Origin: Phalacrocorax aristotelis
Taxonomy: Eukaryota > Chordata > Aves > Suliformes > Phalacrocoracidae
NCBI RefSeq assembly: GCF_949628215.1
Contig: NC_134280.1
Coordinates: 1,188,501 to 1,252,500, forward strand
DNA length: 64,000 bases
Direction of reading: 5' to 3'
This document shows positions 23,730 through 35,368 of the stretch, piece after piece (position 1 is the first letter of the stretch; each line of letters starts with the position of its first letter). The translations under genes were made by a program, and so were the position numbers. A model generated the notes under the pieces. It did no database searches, was not told the DNA's origin, and saw only the letters and a program-made list of their open reading frames with translations.

Positions 23730-25014
23730 GTATCCGTATAAGCACCGTGAAGGACGGGGAGCGGGGAGCCTCGCTGACGCTACAGCTGGCTTGAGGCTGC
23801 CGGCGTCCCGTCCTGCGGAGTTCCTGTATTGCTGACCATTTTACAAATGCTCCCTCTGAAACTGCCGTGAAAACAGGTTACCTTTGAAACAAGAACAGGT
23901 TAATATCGACGTGGAGGAAGAAAAGTGCTTTCATGTGGAATTTGGAAGATTATTACATTTCTGTCTTCATGACTCTCATTGCACTCAATGTTCTGGCGCT
24001 TTACATAAAATGAAGGGGTGCCCTGCGTAAATGTGCATGTATTTCATTGCAAACATATAGGAAAAGCACATCCAGGATTTCTGGGGTGTGTTGCAGGTGA
24101 CGGAGGTCTCTTGAGTTTGTAATGGCATCGTTATAAAAACCAACCCGAACAGACATGTAAAAGTTCAGCCAAAATCTGCCTGACTTTATGCTCTCCTTCA
24201 CGAGTGCTAGCAGGAAAATCTTGCTGCTCCCTTATGGAAAGTATCAAGCCCTGGGCAGAAGTGAGAGCAACTGAGCTTGTCCTAATTCTTGCTGCTGTGG
24301 GGTTAAGATGTTATAAAAGGTTCTGGTTTATGTGTTTATGGATCTCTTTTATAGTAATAATATTCCCATTGTTTGAAATTTATTTGAGACCAAGTAACAC
24401 CAGTTCTACGGGAATTTTAGGCGGGTGCATGAATTCTGCTGCTCTTCTTCATCCTCCGTACACACGCGCGTAACAGGTGAGATGCTGCACTGTTGGCACT
24501 GTACCCCAAAAAAACCTGTTCATGCGTGAGTCTTGAGGACAACACATGGCACTGGAGGCCATGATCTGGCATGTTACTGAATTTCTGAGACATAGGTCCG
24601 TTATATCCGTGCACAGTTTTAATATTAAGTTTTAGAAAGGCTCCGGCTTTGGTCTCCCTCTGCCTCCTGCCACCCAGACCGGGGAAGCCCTCCTTATTCA
24701 GCCTCCTGCCCCAAAACTCCTGCATCAAAATTGGCAGGTTCCGTTTGGCCTGAAGGACCTCCCTTACAAACGGGCAACTCCTGCTTTAGAAACCCCTGAG
24801 CTGGGGACCCAGCCAGCCGTGCCACCTGGAAAGTTTTCCTAATAACTAATTACTGGTACTTAAACAGGTGCAGTTAGTCCTACTCAAAATGTATCTCACT
24901 TAAAACTGGTGGCTGTTCTTGGATCTCTTCAGGCTTTGCCTAGCAAATTAAGGAACGCTTTGCTCTCAGGAATTTGTAACTCACACAAGTAACTGACGAT
25001 CAACTCAATTCTTA
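23730..25014. other. Unique non-coding DNA, no gene seen
   Basis: A small GC-rich patch at 23745-23825 is followed by ordinary AT-rich sequence. No recognisable exon or repeat. Frames at 24204-24473 (plus) and 24417-24728 (minus) are anonymous. Confidence 0.45.
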
Positions 25015-25235
25015 ACCTTCTTTTGAATAAACGAAGCAGGTTGTGCTCCGTCTGTCCCTCCGTATGTAGCATGTCCTGCAGACTCCAGTTGTTCCCGTAG
25101 CGCTTCTTGGGACCTCTTTTAGTTTTTCAACATCTTTTTTGTAATGTGGACACCAGAAGAGGATTGATTGTCCCATTAATGGTGTCGCTAATACCATATA
25201 TGTTGTTAGAACCACCTTCATATTTCTACTTGATA
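25015..25235 (-). mobile_element. Old CR1/L3-like LINE fragment
   Basis: On the minus strand the frame 25221-25012 encodes FWCPHYKKDVEKLKEV followed by CRTCYIRRDRRSTTCF. This has the layout of the ORF2 C-terminus of CR1-clade LINEs: an FW-P-Y-KD-E-LE block and then a short Cys/Arg-rich block. It is much more diverged than the CR1 at 4.8-6.4 kb, so it probably predates bird radiations. Only about 200 bp remains. The subfamily is not assignable here. Confidence 0.7.
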
Positions 25236-27999
25236 CTCAGTTTCCTGCCACTGACAGATTAAGAACTAGAGAGAGCACAAAAAGTTATTTCTCTCTTCTC
25301 GCAGCTTTATTAGTGCAAGAGAACAGCTACCTTACATATCAGCTATGTTTGTTGTATTAATGAGGGAAAAATAGCCATTAACCGCCCTTAAGCATGTACT
25401 TGAATTTCAATAAGCGGTTTCTTTGCATAACCAAGAAGAGTTTACAGATCAGACTTAGCAGCTACTGGATATGGCCGATCCTCAAAGCATGGACACTTCA
25501 TTTGTAAGGTTTTTGAATGCTAAGGGTGGATATCTTAAATTAAATACCCGATCATTTAAACTCATCCAGTGTTTGATTTTCAGGTTTTACTGTTTCATCC
25601 AAGCTCAAGATGAAAAGGCAGGCGTTAAAAATGTATAAATATGCTCAGTTACTCAGGCATCTCTAATTGCCTGATAGCCCTCCACACATTACTTAAAAGA
25701 AGTGGATCATGACTTAAGAAGACTTGGGTATATTCCACAGATAAAATGTATTGATTTCTTGTACAGGTCTCGTGGTAGAAGAAAGCACAAAGACAGCAGC
25801 GCGTCTAATATAGCTATTTGACTTCTCCGAAACACCGTAGCTTTAGATAGAATTCAACCTTCTTGATCATTGCAATTCACTTAAATATTGAAAAACACGC
25901 GTTGCCTCTCCTGTTCCACAGAAATCAGTTACAAGGGCTTCAGGATGGGAGAGCAGTGGCCGGGCCCCCCCGGGGCAGGCAGTGCCCTCCGTGTTTTGAA
26001 TCACACACTTTAGAAGCTTTACTCGCTGCTGCGGATGGATGCTGAGCGCACCTCTACATTTAAATCCTGCCTCCCCCTTCCCAGGCGCCATCAGTCTCCG
26101 CTGGAACGTGGACGTCCCCGAGCGCGCCTGCGCCTGCTGTCGTCGTCCGGGGCAAGGCATTTTCAGAAGAAACCAATATAGCTTCAGATCTTTTTCGTGG
26201 CTGTTATATCCTTAGCAGGGCCGCGTTTCTGGCTTGCTTTTTCCATTTGCAAGCTGGAACGGGAACATTTTGTGTATGTCACAGCTAAAGCCTTTCTGCT
26301 ACAGTTTAAAGTCGCCCTGAGAGCGCCAACAAAATAAGCTTACGGCCTCAGTTTCTAATGTGATTGAGTTGCAGTCAGTAGAGAGAGGACCTGTTCAGCA
26401 GAGACACGGAGGGACGTGGCTGTGTTAATGTGTCCTGGTTGTTATTTTTTTTTCTCCTTCTGTAACTGTAATATGTTATTCATACTTAAATTGGTAGGTG
26501 GAAATAAATGGAGCCTCTTACTGAACTCTAATCTCCCTCAGTCGCACGTGCCCTAGAGAATGTGGTGCTGCTTTTCAGGAAATAATAATTACCGCCAAAA
26601 TGATGTTCTGTGAGACTTCCTTATCTTAAATTAGGATAAGATTAAGGTCTAAGGAGTCTGTCTGTGCTAGGTTTTCAGAAATAATCGATGTCTAGGTCAG
26701 ATTTCTTCAGCTTTCCAGAATATTTATTTATTGTTGAGTTTATACTTCTTGCCATACACTCAACCTCTTATCTTTCATAGCTGAAAAAAAAGTAAAAGTA
26801 TAAATCTATGTTTCTCAAGTGAAAAAATTGTTTGATAGGTGTTTTAAAGTGCAGGTTTATATATGATATATATAGGGGATATATAGACTGTGTATATATA
26901 GCGGTCCTTCTTCCAGGCACATTTGGTTTTGAAAGATATTTTTACCAAGGAAATACATATAGATAGTAGCTTCTCTGTTCAAAGTCACTCTAATAGAGTT
27001 ATGTAAAAATATGTAGGTTTATATTCAGAAGGCATATCTGTTACATGTAGACTCTTCATGCCATCAGACTCTAATGCTCTCCTAAGTTTTAAATTAAACA
27101 AACAAACAAAAAAAGCATAAAACTTTCAGAAAGTTACAGGGGAAAAAAAAAAACCCCACGTGACTTTTCCTATTTACCGAAGCCATCTGTATGAAAACCA
27201 TTTTTATTCCTTTCTTTTCAAACCCAATGTACATATGTTATGTGACTGTAATTACACTCCTCGGGGTGTGCAAGGCAAAAGGTGGTAGTCAGGTAAAAAA
27301 CAGCACTGGGAGATTGATGATACTGTGTTTTGCTAATACAATGCCAAAGATGCTAAAAGATTATGACGCTCACATTTGCCTGTTCTATTACTGTGGTCTA
27401 AATGTTGTTTCCTCAGTGAGTTCTGAACTGATATTTCACTTATCTCAACTGTCTTTATTAAAAAAATGATTAAAGCCCCCCAAGAAAAATGAAAACAGAA
27501 GAACAAAATAATCTCACCCTCATTTTCTAGGAAACCATTTTAAAGGCTCTCAGGACATTGTTTTTCATCTTCAGATTAGAAATGTGTGCTTATTCAGATA
27601 ATCTCTTCTGCATACATGATGGGCTAATACTACCCAGCAAGATGCAGAAGGGAGATCGGAGATATGAAGACGTCCAAAGCAAGCAAGGTCCCGATGTACT
27701 TTTAACTGGGCAATAATGTGTTATTGTCCGTTAGTATCCTGAGGACAAGGTCAGGTAGAAAGACATTTAAAAATAGATTTTAAATGTAAGCAAGTGATTT
27801 GACTTGCAGCGTAAGTGGTTTTCATTAGCAGTGGTGGATTATAATAAGGTTCACACATCAATTGTATCCTGATGGTGGACTTGCCTTCTTGGATCTGTAA
27901 CATACTCGAAGGCTGGAAGGCCCGTAAGTGTTAATCTGGGTTGATATTTTATAAGCATTATATGTTTCTCAGTTGGCAGGAGTATCTTCAGTTACGTGG
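25236..27999. other. AT-rich unique DNA with one GC patch
   Basis: This includes a GC-richer patch at 25950-26160, an imperfect TA microsatellite at 26857-26900, an A-rich (CAAA)n-like stretch at 27090-27115 and a short A run near 27145-27154. No gene or transposon is recognised. The 27191-27469 plus frame reads as a short hydrophobic peptide of no known family. Confidence 0.45.
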
Positions 28000-28425
28000 T
28001 CCTGGGGTGGATCGAATTTAGTGGCCCCTCAGAACAGGAGAGCCTTTGCTTGGTGGGGTTGGACAGCCTCCACCGCTGAGCCTCCAGCTCAGGAGCAGCC
28101 GACATTCCCATTTCACGCACAGTCTCCCCATGTTATTTCCCTCTGCTCCAGCTTCCCGTGGATGCGCTGCTCTTCAGAGACCTCCGGCCCATGGCTGGGC
28201 CCACCCGTGGCAGGGGGAGGGTGCACCCCTCCTCCCCACAGCCGAGCCTGTGCAACAGCAAACCTTCCAGATCTCTGAGGGCAGAAAGAAAACTCATGGG
28301 ACAGGGAATGGGACACTTTGAATGTGTAGCCTTGTGCCTCCTTGCTTTCCAGCACCCTGTGGCTGACTGTTGTCCATCCTCCTCCTCTGTCCCCTTCCTC
28401 CCCTCCCCATGCAAAGGCTCTCCGT
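28000..28425. other. GC-rich islet, C-rich on the plus strand
   Basis: This GC-rich patch has few CpGs compared with the islands at 21.2 and 57.0 kb. Several frames are open in both directions without domains. I see no exon or repeat. Confidence 0.35.
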
Positions 28426-29699
28426 AAAATCAGGTGTGGGAGCACACAAATAGCGATTCCAGGCCATTAGGTACTACTCTTACACCTTTTTCATCATTGC
28501 TTGTTTTCTTTTAATGAAAAGAACTTTTCTTTCCACGAATATAGCAATAATCAGTCACTGCAACCACGATTTATTCAAATCACCTTTTTGTTGATGAAGA
28601 CATTCGGCCAGGCGAGGGGGGGGAAAGGATTTTGTTTGGTTGTATCTTGGAAAATGAATCAGTTTCTCCTGTGACATTACAAGTGGTCGGGGATGCTTGG
28701 GTGAGGACCAGCTCTATTACCAGCTCTGGCTGGTAACGGAGGAACCTGATGTGCAGAGAGGGAGGGTGGGAGGAACGTACGTTACGGCTTTTGCATCCGC
28801 GCTTTTGTTTGCTTTTATATTTTGAGCTCTTCAGGGTCGGTAACCATCTTTGCTGTGACTTTAGTGCATTACATAGTGGATTTCAGTCCCCTTTGACAGT
28901 TTTTGTGTGTAAGTATTCAGCACCAGTGATGGTAGCGGGTTGGACGGACAAACAACGATAGCTCTTAGCATCATTTCTGGGCCTGGAGAGACACTGAGCA
29001 GAGGCCCACGGTGTTGGGTCTTGACAAAAGGCTGGAAAATGATTGCACCTACGTTTGTTTTCTGGATACCTTGAAAACACACATATGCAAAACTGTGGTT
29101 TTCCTGTCTCACAAATATTCCCAGGTGAAGACTGATGCCTGGGTATATTTGGAGTATCTTGAGTCAGTCATTTGGGCAATAGTTTTTCCCCCAACGCACA
29201 AGAGTCATTGATGTTAAAAAGTAGGGGAACATACCTCAAGATCTTCATACAGCAGAAAGTTGTGCTGGAGAAGATGTAGCGGCCCACTGATATAGGATAC
29301 AACAAACAGCACCCAAATACTAAATTTTAAAATAAATTTTATTAAATATATGGTTTTCTTCCACCTTATTGTTTGCTGTAAAAACCTTTCACTTCTGGAA
29401 TTTGTTGATAAGAGTGTTTTCTGGTGTTGTACCGCCTAGCTGTGCCACGTGAGCAACCTGACGGTTATTAGGCCAGTTTTGACCTCATGGCATTTGTGTT
29501 TTCCCCAGTTTAAGCCTATGGATTTATACTGGGAAAGACAGTAACCACAGGATTCGGTAAGATCTTTTGCATCTCTATAACCGTCACGTAGCTGTGAGTC
29601 TGTGAGGTGACAAACTGGATGTTAAATTCACGGGGCAAAAAAAAGGTCAGTGATTCTGTAAGGAATGCATGCAAAGCCTGTCTCCTCTGATATGGTTTC
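28426..29699. other. Unique non-coding DNA, no gene seen
   Basis: AT-rich sequence contains a duplicated ACCAGCTCT (28707-28715 and 28719-28727) beside a TTACCAG/CTGGTAA inverted pair (28717-28723, 28730-28736). A TTCAGCACC word at 28916-28924 equals the left half of the REST/NRSF site, but no correctly spaced right half follows. Confidence 0.45.
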
Positions 29700-29935
29700 A
29701 AATACGCTGCAATATCGCCTTTTGCCTTCGAACCCGTGGCTCCGCCGGGGCAGCAAGGCACGGAGGTTCCCACCCGGGCAGCACGGGCAGGCTTCGCTGC
29801 CGTACCACGGGTCGTCATTTACGCAACCTCCAGTGGCGTCCGTCCGTCGCCCCGTTTCGGTGATGTTTAGCTGGTGCACAGGGGATGGGGCGGCTGTGGC
29901 TCAGGCCCAGAGGTGGAGGCACCTCTGAAAGAGGA
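29700..29935. other. CpG-bearing GC-rich islet
   Basis: This patch holds CCGCCGGGGCAGCAAGGC and CGTCCGTCCGTCGCCCCG-type words. Frames are open on both strands without domains. No linked gene is visible. Confidence 0.35.
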
Positions 29936-31779
29936 GTCCTGGAGAGCTGGTTCATTTGCGCCTACTGGTTTGCCCAGTTACTAGGAAATCTCAGCTTTCC
30001 TCATAGTCCTGGCGTTGTGGCTGCCTGCAAATTGCTTAACGTTACTGGATGTTAAACATTTCACCAGAGGTCATGATTTTCCTAATGGAATTGCAGAGAT
30101 GTTCCATGTGACGATGCTATGAAATGCTCTGTTACTATTTTTTTTTGTTTAACTTTTTCTTTAACTATTGCATGTGAACATCCTGCTCTGTCTTTTGTGA
30201 CAAATATGAACTAGGGCACAGCTTAACGCACAGGTAACATTCATTTTGGATTCCTGTTGCTTATTTGCGATGAAGTGCAGTCGATGAATGAATTGCTATA
30301 GATCCATTCCGTGAGCAGCCCAGCTTCAATAGCCTGCTTATAATAGCTGTCCCTAAAAATCAAACCGAAGTAGCTCCCACAGTATAAGCTGCAAAATTAT
30401 GAAATCAGGATGCACTTACATCGGAAACCGTGCGGTTTCTTAGAGGTACGGGTGCAACGTGACTTTTAGCTTACACAGAAATGATTTGGAATTTCTTGGC
30501 AGGTTGCAGCTGTGAATTTGTGCGATTTGCTCTTTGACAAATGGGTATTTCTGTGCACCCGGTCTCAAATATTATGTGCATTTTGGCTGGGTTTCTTTGT
30601 TTTGTTCTGGTTCGGTTTTATTGTGGTTTTTTTTTTTCCAATGAGATCCTTTTAATCTGCTCTGTAACAAGTAGGTTATTCTTTCAAAATATTTGGTAAC
30701 CACAGTGTCGCATTTTGCAACATACACCATCCTTTTCTCATATTTTAGTTACAGGGAAATTCCTAGAACTGGAGAGTGGGCAATCTTTTCTGTTTCCTCA
30801 AAATCTGAAGAGCTAATACGCTTTAAAAATATCTCCCAATGGGTATTCAGTTCCTACTGCAGGCAGGCATTTTTTCTCTATTTCTGATGTTGGACTAACA
30901 GAGACCCTTTCAAAATTTCTCAGTAGCTTTGCACCCAAAATATCAGTGCCCTTATTTCGACTCAGGTTTGATTAGGGCTGCTGTCACGTATTACAGATTA
31001 AAATCACATTCAAAGTCTCTGCGTCTTGAGCTTTACAGTAATCCAGGCAAAATCGCCATCACTCATCTGATTCTGCACCCCCTTTTTTTCTAAAGCTTTT
31101 TGCCACCTGCGTGGAACTCCTGCTATCTGATTTTTTTATATGCTACTGCCATTAGACTGAAATGATTTTTCTTCAGTTTGCTCAAAGACAGATTTAAAGT
31201 CAGGTCCCAGAGGTAGCAGGAAAGTCGATCCCCTAAGCTACTCAGTCATTGTTTGCTTTTTTACATGTAATATCCTATTTCTAAGCCAGAGTGTAATTTA
31301 AAATACAACACACACTACATAAATACGTCCTTTGGAAATTTTGTAATATGGCATTTAATAGAAATTAGCTGCTTTTATTGTCATGTTGTTGCACTCCCAA
31401 CCTGAAAAATGGATAAATCTGCTTTATATTATTTAGAAATATTTCTCAGTCTTTTCTTTTTGTCAGAGTTCCCTGACTTTAAATCAATGTACCTGCAGTA
31501 ATGCTGTTGAGCTCATTTAAAATGTATCCAAAGATATATAATTTTAAGTACAGTACTCTGCCTAAGAATTAAATCTGTAGCTCTTACCCATTAGTTATGT
31601 TCTAATGCCACTTGAAAACACAGAGATCTGTAGGGAAATACCAGTTAAATCTGTGTGTTTCTTGCAGAGCTGAGAGCAGCAAAGGGTTACTTTAGCCCAG
31701 GCATTGTAAGTACAAGCAACAGGACTCCATTGGCTTTAATTTGTCCATGTCTTTCATTTGATACTACCAGTATTAATAG
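29936..31779. other. AT-rich unique DNA, no gene seen
   Basis: A perfect small hairpin GAAACCG-TG-CGGTTTC lies at 30424-30439. A T-rich stretch lies at 30595-30640. A weak match to an ancient amniote repeat word (GACTCCATTGGCTTTAAT) lies near 31724. Otherwise this is unremarkable. Confidence 0.45.
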
Positions 31780-31960
31780 CTTTGCAAGGAAATTCTGCAG
31801 TCATTAATCATAATAATTAATCAGATCCAATTATATTGCATATAAATGCGAACAAATTGCTGAAAAAATAATGATCTATCACCAACATGTCACAAGGAAA
31901 AAGAGACTAAAATAGTAATTAGAAGCAGGGATTTAGTTGTGTACAAGTACTCTGCAACTG
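31780..31960. other. Candidate conserved element, POU/homeodomain words
   Basis: TCATTAATCATAATAATTAATCAG at about 31801-31824 packs several TAAT cores. It is followed by TTGCATATAAATGCGAACAAA near 31836-31856, which includes an ATGCAA-type POU word on the minus strand. The texture is enhancer-like; conservation is untested. Confidence 0.3.
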
Positions 31961-34459
31961 ATTTTAGCAGTATGATGATCTGATGATGTAATTAGTGGAA
32001 AGAAATTCTAGCAGGCTTTTGCAGCAGACCCCGTAATGACTGTGCAACTCAAAAAAAAAAAAAAAAAAAATCCTTGTATTAGTGACTGTTTTTACATTCA
32101 CCGCTAATTCCTTGTTTTTTACAAAGAAGATTAGAAAAATATGGCTTCAGGTATTTTAGCCCAAGTTTGCCTTGATATAAAAATTCCTAAAAGCCTCTCT
32201 AAAATTGGGGTGGGGCAGCAGCATTTCCCCCCAGAAAAAAAAGGTGTAATCTAGCGTAGATTTGTGCCATTCAATGGAAATATTCAAGTGGAAATCTCCT
32301 GTAAAAGGGACCCATATTTTCATTTCACTGCCATGCACTGTATAACCAATTTCTGTTCAAAGTAGCAAGTTGGTTTTGTGGTTTGTTTTTTCTTTTTTTC
32401 CCTTTAAATCGTACTTGCATGTGGCACAAGATGCTCGATCCCCCCTGCCCCAAACCTGTACAGCTCTTCCTCTCCTTCCACGGCAGGTTTTCCGTGGGGC
32501 TGTGAGTCCGGCGTAGCTTTACACCGTGCTCCGCTCCTCTTACGCACGCTGCTGACTAGCACACGTTTAACGAGTATTAGAACATTCTGTTTAGGAGAAG
32601 CACCCCCAGATCTTTAAAATGCTCCGCGTTGGTCCAGTGGATTACACTTGAAACAGTTAACTGAAGATTGATGAGCAGTTTTATGACAGATTTTTCTACT
32701 TGAAAATAAATGTTAAGTTCATCATAGTTTTCAATACTAAGCGCCGCACTTTACTGCCTTTGATCTCGGTGTTGTGACTACTACAAAGAAATAAAACCTT
32801 ATCTTACCTTTTCCAGCATCTACTGCAGAAGACCTCAATAATGCATAAGAACATCTGGAAGTACGGTAATTTCAGCTATCAGAGATAAGAATTGACACAA
32901 AACAGGTAAACCCTACAAAGTCATCATGTTGAAATGAGCTGATTAAGGTCTGGTGACATAAAACATCACGTATAGTGTTTTCATGCTTGCTACATCCTCC
33001 CATTTTATATATAAAAAAAGGAATGCCAATTATTTAATCCTTTTCAGTATGTTTAATAGCTTGATTAGCTGGAAGCTATATTATATTTTTACATAAAGAG
33101 ACAGAAGTGATGGCAAATCCATTGCCATATACATCTATTTAGAGTTAACTGTGAGTTCATAGAAAATACATGGGCATAGTAAACAGGGTTTTGAAATGAC
33201 AATTTTTTACTGGTTGCAAGTGCTAATTGCTAGTTTCTCAAGGGTATAGAATTAATCACCTGCTAGATTTACAGTCTCTAGGTTGAGACCTGAGGATGGA
33301 GGCAATAAGAAAAGCTCTTGAGGGACATATCATATGGTGAGTCTAAATATCAGTCTCTATGCATATGTAAATTGGCAACAAAGTTTTTTCAAAGCTCAAG
33401 TATGCTAATTTCAAACAGGCAAGACTAAAGCTAGCTTTTAGCAGCTGTTTAACGTCTGCCTGTGGGTGGTAGAGAGAGCTTAAAATACAAGCAAACAGTG
33501 GTGCATAAGTAATTAAGCAACATTTTGCTGGGCATAAATAATTCTGTTTATATTGCTCTTTGAAGAGTATAGAATACAAAATAACAGATCAAGTGCACCT
33601 TTGGTCACCAGAGATTAACTGTTCTTCCTCTTTACCTTTGCTTTGGTTTCACATTTTTTAGGGGAGAATTAAATGAGGGTCAGTGCTACTCGCTGTCATT
33701 TGTATATTAAAGAGTGGCATCTAAAATCGCAGCAAAACAAATGCTTAAAAGTTTCCAAGGCATCGTGTGAGCAGTCCGACAGCTACTCTCAAATAATTTC
33801 GCTTCCCAGAATTAACTTCCCTTACGCGAGGAAGTGGGTCTGAAATGGACATTTATCTATTTTTAGAGCACTGCACTTTCACCAGATTAGACAAAGTTGA
33901 TAAAATTATGCTACATGCACTATTTTGTTAAATTGTAAAAATCAGTGAGTCAACTCGACTATTTTCAAGGTCATAAGGCTGTTGATAATCCATAAAACAA
34001 AATAGCCTGACTTTTGCAGTTGTTATAATTTAAATTATTGCATGCATTAAAATAATAAGGTGGTTGCCGTTATGCTACTCTCCTAAAACCGAGAGTTACT
34101 GAAGTGACTGAACACAAAATGGTCGTGTAATTTTGATAGCTGCTCTGAACTAGCAGAATTGACTAAAAGCTTGAAAAACTAAAACAGAGAGACTTTAAAA
34201 ATATCTCATTTGATTCAGTGAAGACCTTGAAATTAATCACAAGGAAGATGAAAGGTGTAACATGATTTGGAAGCATCTAGTCTGGAAAAAAGGATTAGAA
34301 GTACTAGCTGTGATAAGAGTCGGGGGTTTAAAACTTGGTTTTGATTAAATGTTGATGGTTTAAAGAATTAGTAGTTAAAAGAACTAGTGGTTAGTAGAGG
34401 AAATCCTCCGTACCCATGTGCTGTGTTGCTATAGCAAAAGCTAATGCAGATACTACCGC
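31961..34459. other. AT-rich unique DNA with A20 tract
   Basis: An A20 run lies at 32051-32070. A perfect nuclear-receptor monomer site TCAAGGTCA (NR5A/ERR type) lies at 33965-33973. A TTATAATTTAAATTATTGCATGCATTAA block lies near 34023-34050. No gene or transposon is recognised. Confidence 0.45.
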
Positions 34460-35368
34460 TGTTGTGACAGAGCTACCGCTGCCGGTTTGCGGTCCTGGGG
34501 AAGGCAGGCGACTACCGGAGGGGAAGGGGGTGCGTTCGTGCAGCAGAAGTGCCGACTGCGAGCGCCCTTCGCATCTGCAGAGCGGGGCTCGTGCCCGCGC
34601 GGGGCTGTGGGGGCCGCGGCCGCTCAACGGGACGTCTTGGGAAGGCTGGGAGGCCAGCGTGTCTCCTCTATTTCTGACATTTCCGTATTTCCTTGGACGT
34701 TCAGCTTAGCGGATTTCCTGGGTAGGTCCCGGCTGCAGCATCTCACGCCCCGGAGGGTTTGTGCAGGGCAGGGGCAGCTCTGGGGGGGTGTCACTGCTGC
34801 TGGGGACCCCCCACACCGCTCCCAGCCCTCCTCGCTGCGCACCTTGGGTTCGCCTTTCTCAATACCTGCAAGACAACTTGGGTCCCGGTTTCTTGTCATT
34901 CAGGCTATTTTTTTTTTTCCTCCCTTTAGAATCTCCTCACCTATTTCTTTTAGTTTAATTATTCATTTCCTAATTCGCTTGCCTCTGCCTGCAGAACTTG
35001 TCTGGCAATTTGTCATTGTGGCTGAACAACGCTGCGTGGTCAGAGCCGAGGTGTTAATGCTAGCATCGAGACTGATAGGGGAGATGTTCTTTGAGCCCAG
35101 CCACCAACACGGCTCATTAAAGACCCCAGGCTGGCCGTGCTTGTATGTAGCGCTACAGAAATACCACTTTACAGGCTCCAAATCACAAGCAAGAAGTGAC
35201 ACGCAAGAATTTGGAGATTCCGCATCCGTACCCGTATCTGCGTCTGCAGCCGTTCCTGCCTGGTTCCGAATGGGGACTCTTGCCCGCCATCGTGGGGGCA
35301 TCCCAGAAACTGAGCATCAGGAGGAGGATTTTGTCTGGTCAGGAGGACCAGTGGTGCTGGACGAGTAG
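34460..35368 (+). other. GC-rich islet with the longest open frame; probably not a gene
   Basis: GC-rich sequence at 34470-34870 passes into ordinary DNA. The frame 34487-35368 (plus) has no stop for 293 codons, but it opens at TTG. Its first in-frame ATG is at 35057-35059, leaving about 103 residues. The translation has a Phe/Ile/Leu-rich stretch across the T-rich 34900-34990 region and no domain I recognise. No splice-site pattern supports an exon. A chance frame is most likely; an exon of an unknown transcript cannot be excluded. Confidence 0.35.

Noticed and set aside
28916..28935. Left half of a REST/NRSF site (TTCAGCACC)
   Set aside because: No right half-site at canonical or known alternative spacing.
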